7,662 nucleotides of DNA from an uncultured Chitinophagaceae bacterium. GTDB lineage: Bacteria > Bacteroidota > Bacteroidia > Chitinophagales > Chitinophagaceae. Positions 1 through 4,704 of this stretch are shown piece by piece. Numbering within the stretch: the first letter of the stretch is position 1; each line of letters opens with the position of its first letter. A program made the position numbers and the translations under genes. The notes beneath the pieces were generated by a model that was given only the letters and a program-made list of their open reading frames with translations, did no database searches and had not been told where the DNA came from. The stretch is taken from the NCBI GenBank assembly GCA_946885335.1, contig CAMPGG010000158.1, forward strand, positions 1 to 7,662. Reading direction: 5' to 3'.

Positions 1-1268
1 GCGGCTACCCGCTTCAGGACTTCTTCCTTGGATATATCAGCAAATTTTTCTTCCAGCATGGGTAAATAGGTCTCATAGTCACCATGGCTGATATCTGTTT
101 GAATTAATTTATCCATAAAAGTGAAGAACTGCTTGCGGCAAACATCTTTGCCGGTAGGAATTTCCAATTTATGAAATGGAACCTGGATCATTCTTTCAAT
201 CTGCTTGATCTTACCAACCTCACGGCTATGCACAATCGACATACAAATACCTGTATTTCCTGCCCGGCCGGTACGACCGCTCCGGTGTGTGTACACTTCC
301 ATATCATCCGGTAATTCAAAATTGATTACGTGGGTGATTTCTTTAACATCAATTCCGCGGGCTGCAACATCAGTAGCAATTAACAACTGCAAAGCCTTTT
401 CCCTGAATTGCTTCATCACCCGGTCTCTTTGTTGCTGTGTAAGATCTCCATGCAAGGCATCAATATCATAGCCTTCACGGGTTAGCTTTTCAGCAATATT
501 TTGTGCATCCAGCTTAGTGCGGGTAAAGATGATACCATAAATACCGGGATTAAAATCAATCAATCTTTTTAAAGCTTCATAACGATGTTGTGCATTTACT
601 ACAAAATACTGGTGATCTACATTTTTATTGGCCGTATTCACTTTACCCACGGTAATTTCCACGGGGGTCTTCATGTATTTTTTGCTAACCTTCTTTATCT
701 GTGGAGGCATGGTTGCACTGAATAACCAGGTGCTTTCCCGTTGAGGTGTATTTTGCAAAATAAATTCAATATCATCCTGGAATCCCATATTCAACATCTC
801 ATCAGCTTCATCCAAAACAACATAACTTATTTGTTCAAGATCGATCGCTTTTCTTTCAATCAGGTCAATCAATCGACCTGGAGTAGCTACAACAATATGG
901 ATTCCCCTTCTAAGATCCCGGATCTGCATACTAATGGAAGTACCACCATACACAGCCAGGAGTTTCATGGCCGGAACATATTTTTTAAACAGTTCCATTT
1001 CATTTACAATCTGCATGCATAGTTCGCGTGTAGGACAAACGATCAATGCCTGTGGATACTTAAGAGAAGAATCTACCAATTGCAATAATGGTAATCCGAA
1101 TGCAGCGGTTTTGCCTGTTCCTGTCTGAGCAAGACCTACAAGATCTTTGGTTCCGCTTAACAGAACGGGAATAGCTTTTTCCTGAATCGGAGTTGGTTCG
1201 GTAAAGCCAAGCGCATCGGTAGCTTGTACCAATTTTGCATCTAAACCTAAACCTTCAAAAGTCATCAT
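1..1268 (-). CDS. DEAD-box ATP-dependent RNA helicase, C-terminus missing (runs off left edge)
   Basis: Cytoplasmic RNA helicase that unwinds RNA duplexes with ATP, typically in ribosome assembly, RNA decay or cold adaptation. The 422 visible residues hold both RecA-like domains: Q motif around F4-Q29, Walker A AQTGTGKT at 47-54, PTREL at 79-83, TPGR at 129-132, DEAD written as DEAD at 153-156, SAT at 184-186, TDVAARGID at 299-307 and HRSGRTGR at 328-335. After the core comes a linker with YLPMLEEKFADISKEEV, which resembles the DeaD/CsdA type; the expected C-terminal RNA-binding extension lies outside the window, so the subgroup is not settled. Two ATG codons in tandem (1268 and 1265) start it; I chose the first. 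It lies 45 bp downstream of tyrA on the same strand with no terminator between, so read-through from tyrA is possible, but the spacer has its own promoter-like element. Family assignment is very secure; gene symbol left open. Confidence 0.95.
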   Translation of the reverse strand, partial: MMTFEGLGLDAKLVQATDALGFTEPTPIQEKAIPVLLSGTKDLVGLAQTGTGKTAAFGLPLLQLVDSSLKYPQALIVCPTRELCMQIVNEMELFKKYVPAMKLLAVYGGTSISMQIRDLRRGIHIVVATPGRLIDLIERKAIDLEQISYVVLDEADEMLNMGFQDDIEFILQNTPQRESTWLFSATMPPQIKKVSKKYMKTPVEITVGKVNTANKNVDHQYFVVNAQHRYEALKRLIDFNPGIYGIIFTRTKLDAQNIAEKLTREGYDIDALHGDLTQQQRDRVMKQFREKALQLLIATDVAARGIDVKEITHVINFELPDDMEVYTHRSGRTGRAGNTGICMSIVHSREVGKIKQIERMIQVPFHKLEIPTGKDVCRKQFFTFMDKLIQTDISHGDYETYLPMLEEKFADISKEEVLKRVA

Positions 1269-1285
1269 ATAATTAAAAATTTGCG

Positions 1286-1293
1286 CAAAGGTA
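1286..1293 (-). promoter_or_regulatory. Possible Bacteroidota -7 promoter element for the helicase
   Basis: TACCTTTG on the minus strand matches the TAnnTTTG -7 consensus of the Bacteroidota housekeeping sigma factor and ends 17 bp before the helicase ATG. No clear TTTG -33 element is seen about 19 bp upstream, so this may be a weak internal promoter or chance in AT-rich DNA. Confidence 0.3.
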
Positions 1294-1313
1294 ATTATTA
1301 ATAATCCTGCAGT

Positions 1314-2207
1314 TTAAATTTTAAGTTTTCGGGTTGAATCAAGCCCGGCCTTTTCGCCAGGATTCAACACTTTTTTTATCTTGTTTGCCTGGCCAATCAA
1401 TTCATACATGTATTCATAATTTTCTTTTTCAAGGCAGCTTTTAAACTTTTTCAATTGAGAAATATGTTCATTCAATACATCTAATACGTTCTCCCGGTTC
1501 TGCATAAAAATGGGAACCCACATAGCTGCATTGCTTTTAGCCAAACGTACAGTGCTTTCAAAACCGGCACTGGCCAGTTCAAAAATGGCATCTTCTTCTC
1601 TTTCCTTTTCTAAAACAGTATTAGCTAATGCAAATGAGGTAATATGGGAGATATGGCTGACATAAGCGGCATGCAGGTCATGCGCCGCTGCATTCATCAC
1701 TAATTGATGCATACCAATTTTTTCAAACATGGTTTGGGCCCATTCCAAAGCATCTTTATCTGAAGATGAGGTATTGCAAAGAATGACCGCTTTTTGTTCA
1801 AAGGCTCCTTTTACCGCAGCTTCTGGACCACTGAATTCTGTACCCCACATAGGATGTGCCGAAACGTACCTGCCTCTATTGGGATGATCTTTTACCAGTT
1901 CAATGACCAATGATTTTGTTGATCCAAGATCTATCACCACCTGTTCCTTTACTTTGTCCAGGATGCCTGGCAATAATTTCAAAACTGCATCAACCGGGAC
2001 AGCCAAAATAATGACTTCCGATTTTTCAATAGCATCATTCAATTCCAGTACTTCATCAACCAAGCCCATTTCCAATGCCTTTTCTGCATGTTGTTTATTG
2101 GCATCCACCCCAATAATATTTGAAGCCAGGCCTTTTTCATTCAGTTGAAGAGCCAATGATCCTCCAATTAATCCTGTACCAACAATGGCAATTTGTTTGC
2201 GCTGCAT
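1314..2207 (-). CDS. tyrA: Prephenate dehydrogenase (tyrosine biosynthesis)
   Basis: Cytosolic enzyme that oxidatively decarboxylates prephenate to 4-hydroxyphenylpyruvate with NAD(P), the step committed to tyrosine. The 297-residue protein has an N-terminal Rossmann fold (GTGLIGGS at 10-17, acidic D35 after the second strand, which favours NAD), then the catalytic region: SAHPMWGTE at 116-124 with the family histidine H118, HD at 176-177, SHISH at 184-188, and R221 in the position of the prephenate-binding arginine. The C-terminus is all helical. There is no fused chorismate mutase and no obvious ACT domain, so feedback control by an ACT domain is unlikely; transcription control by the upstream attenuator would fit this. 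The start lies 4 bp after the aminotransferase stop, so the two are co-transcribed and perhaps translationally coupled. An arogenate dehydrogenase activity cannot be excluded from sequence. Confidence 0.94.
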   Translation of the reverse strand: MQRKQIAIVGTGLIGGSLALQLNEKGLASNIIGVDANKQHAEKALEMGLVDEVLELNDAIEKSEVIILAVPVDAVLKLLPGILDKVKEQVVIDLGSTKSLVIELVKDHPNRGRYVSAHPMWGTEFSGPEAAVKGAFEQKAVILCNTSSSDKDALEWAQTMFEKIGMHQLVMNAAAHDLHAAYVSHISHITSFALANTVLEKEREEDAIFELASAGFESTVRLAKSNAAMWVPIFMQNRENVLDVLNEHISQLKKFKSCLEKENYEYMYELIGQANKIKKVLNPGEKAGLDSTRKLKI

Positions 2208-2211
2208 TTTA

Positions 2212-3414
2212 TTAAAATGTTGATTTTATCCTTTTGATTGATTCTTCCAATTTTTCACTGGTACTGCAAAGGCTAATGCGTATATAATTATTTCCTGCTT
2301 CACCAAAAATGCCACCAGGTGTTATAAATACATTCGCCTTTTCTAAAATTTCATCACTTAATGTAAAAGCATCTTTATATTCCGCATTTATTTTTGCCCA
2401 TAAAAACATACCTGCCTGGTTTTTATCATAAACGCATGGCAACAGGTTGAGCAAATCATAAACTTTTTCTCTCCTTTCCTGGTATACTTCATTTAATTGA
2501 CGGTACCAATCGCTTCCAAGACTTAATGCTTTAGCCGCAGCTAATTGAGCCGGCAGAAACATTCCACTATCCATATTGCTTTTAAAGCGAAGAATTTCGC
2601 CGATTCGTTTTTCACTTCCACAAAGCATTCCAATACGCCAGCCTGCCATATTGTGCGATTTGCTTAAAGAATTTAATTCTATCACCCAATCTGAAGTTCC
2701 TGCAATACTTAAAATACTCATTGGGTCTTTGTTCAAAATAAAACTGTAAGGATTATCGTGAACCAATAAAACCTGGTTCCTGTTAGCAAAATCAACCAAC
2801 ATTTGAAATAATTCTTTTGATGGCGCTTTACCAGAAGGCATATGCGGGTAATTGGCAAACATCAGCACTTTTTTATTCCCTGCTTTTTTTACTGTGTTTT
2901 CCAATTCATTAAAATCAGGGAACCAATCATTTTCTTCCTTTAAAGAATATTGAACTACAGAACCACCTGCTAATTTGGCCGCACTCGAATAGGTAGGATA
3001 ACCAGGATCAGGAACTAATACCAAATCGCCAGCATCAAGGTAGGTCATACAAATATGCATAATGCCTTCTTTACTGCCTATCAAAGGAAGGATCTCCGTA
3101 TCTGGATTAAGCTTTACGCCATACCAATCATTATACCAACCGGCAATGGCTTGCCGAAAGATGGGGGAACCTTTATACCCCTGGTATGCATGCACATTTG
3201 GCTTCCGGCTTTCTTCCACCAGCACTTCGATCACTGACGGATGTGGCGGAAGATCAGGACTTCCAATTCCAAGGTTAATGATATTTTTTCCTTGTTTATT
3301 TAGTTCATCAATCTGTCGAAGTTTTTGGGAAAAATAATATTCACCAATCCCCTTCAGGCGGTTGGCAACCTGGAATTCCGTTTCTGTAATTAATCCGGAT
3401 GAATGATCGGCCAT
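2212..3414 (-). CDS. PLP-dependent class I/II aminotransferase, probably aromatic amino acid transamination
   Basis: Fold-type I aminotransferase of 400 residues, full length for the family. Visible landmarks: NLGIGSPDLPPHPS at 47-60, YQGYKGSP at 78-85, IGSKEGI at 112-118, DPGYPTY at 136-142 in the cofactor region, NYP at 188-190, DNPY at 220-223, the Schiff-base lysine K252 in SLSKSHNMAGWRIGM (249-263), and R379 in YIRISLC for the substrate carboxylate. By sequence it resembles the LL-diaminopimelate/aspartate aminotransferase-like group. Its location directly before tyrA and directly after a Tyr/Phe-coding leader suggests that it transaminates 4-hydroxyphenylpyruvate and phenylpyruvate (or prephenate to arogenate); this is inferred from context, not from residues. 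The start ATG sits 15 nt after the U-tract of the attenuator terminator, with no Shine-Dalgarno sequence. No other promoter is evident between that terminator and the gene. Confidence 0.9.
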   Translation of the reverse strand: MADHSSGLITETEFQVANRLKGIGEYYFSQKLRQIDELNKQGKNIINLGIGSPDLPPHPSVIEVLVEESRKPNVHAYQGYKGSPIFRQAIAGWYNDWYGVKLNPDTEILPLIGSKEGIMHICMTYLDAGDLVLVPDPGYPTYSSAAKLAGGSVVQYSLKEENDWFPDFNELENTVKKAGNKKVLMFANYPHMPSGKAPSKELFQMLVDFANRNQVLLVHDNPYSFILNKDPMSILSIAGTSDWVIELNSLSKSHNMAGWRIGMLCGSEKRIGEILRFKSNMDSGMFLPAQLAAAKALSLGSDWYRQLNEVYQERREKVYDLLNLLPCVYDKNQAGMFLWAKINAEYKDAFTLSDEILEKANVFITPGGIFGEAGNNYIRISLCSTSEKLEESIKRIKSTF

Positions 3415-3428
3415 TAGATTGAAATTTT

Positions 3429-3462
3429 AAAAAAAAATCCCGGTCTTTTTTAGACCGGGATT
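3429..3462 (-). terminator. Attenuator terminator directly before the aminotransferase-tyrA operon
   Basis: On the minus strand AATCCCGGTCT (3462-3452), a 5-nt A loop and AGACCGGGATT (3446-3436) form a perfect 11-bp stem followed by a run of U at 3435-3429. The same strand then reaches the aminotransferase ATG at 3414. On the plus strand no T-run follows, so it acts for minus-strand transcripts only. The lipoprotein gene upstream already has its own terminator (3625-3652), so this one ends the short leader transcript that starts near 3570. Confidence 0.88.
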
Positions 3463-3514
3463 CTATGTTGAAATAAGTAATATTTAATTATGGTTTCAAC
3501 AAAAGCATTCCCGG
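3455..3514 (-). promoter_or_regulatory. Candidate antiterminator hairpin of the Tyr/Phe attenuator
   Basis: Two nested complementary pairs on the minus strand form a structure that excludes the terminator. TGTTGAAA (3501-3494, late leader codons) pairs perfectly with TTTCAACA (3473-3466). CCGGGA (3514-3509, the Pro-Gly codons of the leader) pairs with TCCCGG (3460-3455), which is the core of the 5' arm of the terminator, with one more G-U pair outside. A ribosome at the leader stop codon would cover the 3501-3494 strand; a ribosome stalled on the Tyr/Phe codons would leave it free. Found by eye; no folding energies were computed. Confidence 0.68.
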
Positions 3515-3568
3515 CTTCATTTGATAGAAGTAAAAATAAAAGTATCGGTATGCCTTTGTAATTGTCAT
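3488..3568 (-). CDS. Tyr/Phe-rich leader peptide (26 aa) of the aminotransferase-tyrA attenuator
   Basis: A short reading frame with ATG at 3568 and TAA at 3490-3488. Residues 7-15 read YRYFYFYFY: five Tyr and three Phe in nine codons, followed by a tail with Pro-Gly at 19-20 and MLLLKP at 21-26. It has no protein-like features and would serve as a sensor: ribosomes stall on these codons when charged tRNA-Tyr or tRNA-Phe is scarce. The frame starts 6 nt after a consensus -7 element, so the mRNA would be leaderless or nearly so. It ends 25 nt before the terminator stem, and its codons contain the 5' strands of the antiterminator. This is the arrangement known from the pheA and trp leaders of Proteobacteria, here in a Bacteroidota setting and upstream of genes for the matching amino acids. 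Too short to be found by routine gene callers. Confidence 0.85.
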   Translation of the reverse strand: MTITKAYRYFYFYFYQMKPGMLLLKP

Positions 3569-3574
3569 CTGATC

Positions 3575-3605
3575 CAAAATTAAACATTGAAATCAATTCA
3601 CCAAA
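3575..3605 (-). promoter_or_regulatory. Consensus Bacteroidota promoter for the leader and aminotransferase-tyrA operon
   Basis: Minus strand: TTTG (3605-3602), exactly 19 bp, then TAATTTTG (3582-3575). This matches the known Bacteroidota -33/-7 consensus TTTG-N19-TAnnTTTG at every defined position. The transcription start should fall at about 3571-3568, at or just before the leader-peptide ATG. It lies downstream of the lipoprotein gene's terminator, so the leader is a separate transcription unit of about 140 nt when terminated. Confidence 0.8.
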
Positions 3606-3624
3606 TCTTTTTTTTGTGAAAGGC

Positions 3625-3652
3625 AAAAAAAAAGCCAACCTAAAAGGTTGGC
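3625..3652 (-). terminator. Terminator of the small lipoprotein gene
   Basis: Minus strand GCCAACCT (3652-3645), loop TTT, AGGTTGGC (3641-3634), an 8-bp perfect stem, followed by nine U at 3633-3625. It lies about 147 nt after the lipoprotein stop codon and just before the leader promoter, so it insulates the attenuated operon. Confidence 0.85.
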
Positions 3653-3798
3653 CTTTAACGATTGCTTGCCATATGAAAATCTTGCTGTTTCTTATTTAGC
3701 TGAAAAGATTCCCGGATAAAAAACTTTTAGTTTGATATGCCGGAGCAAGTGATGAATTAACATCTATTCAAAGGTTTGCAACCGTTGATATCAGCTAA
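3653..3798 (-). other. Long 3' UTR of the lipoprotein mRNA, closed by an 8-bp inverted repeat
   Basis: About 146 nt lie between the lipoprotein stop and its terminator. No convincing reading frame is present on either strand. TTAGCTGA (minus 3798-3791, directly after the stop codon) is perfectly complementary to TCAGCTAA (minus 3703-3696) and could close a domain of about 100 nt. The region might be a structured 3' UTR, a source of a small RNA, or the remains of a gene; nothing decides between these. Confidence 0.4.
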
Positions 3799-3987
3799 TT
3801 ATTGAGGTAATGAATCGATAGTTGCATCAGCACTTGAGTCAATAGCTGACTGAACTGAATCTGCTCTAACTTCTACTGAATCGATCATAGCATCAGCAGT
3901 TGAATCAACTACTTCTTCAGTAGTATCAGCAGAATCGTTACAAGCAGTAAATGCGATGATAGTCAATGCAAATAATAATTTTTTCAT
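3799..3987 (-). CDS. Small Asp/Ser-rich lipoprotein, function unknown
   Basis: A 62-residue protein with a lipoprotein signal: positive n-region MKK, hydrophobic LLFALTIIAFTA and the lipidation cysteine C16 in FTAC. The mature part of about 47 residues is strongly acidic, with Asp-Ser pairs at 18-19, 28-29, 36-37, 43-44, 50-51 and 58-59, that is every 7-10 residues, and a 10-residue unit DS(T/S)ADA(M/T)IDS at 28-37 and 50-59. The hydrophobic spacing (V, A, I) suggests an amphipathic helix or short coiled coil. Such small acidic lipoproteins occur in Bacteroidota but have no assigned role that I can name. It has its own terminator and is divergent from the sigma factor gene, with which it shares a 141-bp spacer; control by that sigma factor is possible but unproven. 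The ATG at 3987 is the only sensible start, since it begins the signal peptide. Confidence 0.82.
   Translation of the reverse strand: MKKLLFALTIIAFTACNDSADTTEEVVDSTADAMIDSVEVRADSVQSAIDSSADATIDSLPQ
3812..3908. repeat. Imperfect 31-bp direct repeat inside the lipoprotein gene
   Basis: The segments 3812-3842 and 3878-3908 agree at 26 of 31 positions (both begin GAATCGAT and contain GCATCAGCA). The offset of 66 bp keeps the frame and gives the repeated DS(T/S)ADA(M/T)IDS peptide. It points to an internal duplication in the gene. Confidence 0.75.
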
Positions 3988-4024
3988 TTGTTGTTTTTTT
4001 TGTTTTTGTTTACCAATGATTTCA

Positions 4025-4095
4025 GGGTTAATACCAAAAGGCGAAAAAGGTAACCCAATCGTTAAAAAAAAATTTTTTCCCTGCTTTAGGGGTTA
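4025..4095. promoter_or_regulatory. GGGTTA repeats in the divergent lipoprotein/sigma factor spacer
   Basis: The 141-bp spacer between the two divergent starts has GGGTTA at 4025-4030, its inverted copy TAACCC at 4051-4056, and a further direct copy at 4090-4095. The first two can form a hairpin (ACC at 4033-4035 with GGT at 4049-4051 adds pairs inside). This could be an operator or part of an ECF promoter; no complete TTTG-N19-TAnnTTTG promoter was found for either gene, though TAGTTTTC at 4103-4110 is one base from the -7 consensus. Confidence 0.3.
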
Positions 4096-4128
4096 CTATT
4101 TTTAGTTTTCTGTATTAAACATAGGTGT

Positions 4129-4704
4129 GTGAAAATTGAACTCAACGAACAAGATTTATTGAAGGGATTGGCAAAAAATGATAGAAATGCGATAGAAACC
4201 ATTTATAAAGAGTACTTTAAGATGGTTCAATCGCTGGTTCTAAACAATAATGGCAACGGGGATGACGCAAAGGATATTTTCCAGGAAGGCATGGTGGTTT
4301 TGTACGAAAAGTCAAATTCACCGGATTTTACCCTTCACTGCCAGTTAAAAACTTACCTGTATTCAGTTTGCCGCAGGTTATGGTTGAAAAGATTACAACA
4401 GATGAACCGTTTTCCGAATTTGATGGAATCAGCGGTAGATACAGTTTCAGTTGAAGATGACCTGGATATACACGATCAAAAGAGCCTGGAACTGGAAAAC
4501 CTGGAAAAATCAGTCAGCAGTCTTGGTGAACCATGTAAAGGGATTTTGGAAGCATATTATTTTGAAAAAAAGAATATGCAGGAAATAGCTGAAAACTTTG
4601 GTTATACAAATGCTGAGAATGCCAAGAACCAGAAATACAAGTGCCTGATGAGGCTTAAAAAAATATATTTCGCCCAATTAAAAAAGGACCACCGTGATGA
4701 ATGA
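4129..4704 (+). CDS. ECF-type RNA polymerase sigma factor (sigma-70 family)
   Basis: A 191-residue sigma factor that directs RNA polymerase to a dedicated set of promoters. Sigma region 2 spans about 10-92, with region 2.2 as DDAKDIFQEGMVVLYEK (45-61, the core-binding helix) and regions 2.3/2.4 as TYLYSVCRRLWLKRLQ (75-90). An acidic linker (103-128) leads to region 4 at about 130-180, whose helix-turn-helix is near MQEIAENFGYTNAENAKNQKYKC (150-172). There is no region 1 or 3, as expected for the ECF class. The start is GTG at 4129: an in-frame stop lies just upstream (4117) and no in-frame ATG precedes region 2. The gene overlaps the downstream anti-sigma/protease fusion by 8 bp, which is the usual layout of an ECF sigma factor with its cognate regulator and suggests coupled translation. 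Target genes cannot be told from the window; autoregulation is likely by analogy. Confidence 0.9.
   Translation: MKIELNEQDLLKGLAKNDRNAIETIYKEYFKMVQSLVLNNNGNGDDAKDIFQEGMVVLYEKSNSPDFTLHCQLKTYLYSVCRRLWLKRLQQMNRFPNLMESAVDTVSVEDDLDIHDQKSLELENLEKSVSSLGEPCKGILEAYYFEKKNMQEIAENFGYTNAENAKNQKYKCLMRLKKIYFAQLKKDHRDE

Noticed and set aside
205..1128. Plus-strand frames opposite the helicase gene
   Set aside because: They are shadows of an unbroken DEAD-box coding frame with every helicase motif, and have no protein-like composition.
3055..3337. Two plus-strand frames opposite the aminotransferase
   Set aside because: They lie entirely antisense to conserved aminotransferase motifs and overlap each other; no start or family signal.
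3429..3571. A free-standing small RNA (for example 6S-like) between promoter and terminator
   Set aside because: The terminated transcript would be about 140 nt, but the Tyr/Phe codon run, the antiterminator and the aminotransferase start 15 nt after the U-tract point to an operon leader. A trans-acting side role is not excluded.
3450..3638. A 62-codon minus-strand frame beginning MAFFLPFTKKRF across the leader region
   Set aside because: It begins inside the lipoprotein terminator, runs through the leader promoter and ends inside the attenuator hairpin. The 26-codon Tyr/Phe frame in another phase explains the region far better.
4694..4696. GTG as the start of the anti-sigma/protease gene
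   Set aside because: The ATG directly after it is the more usual start and gives the same protein less one residue.
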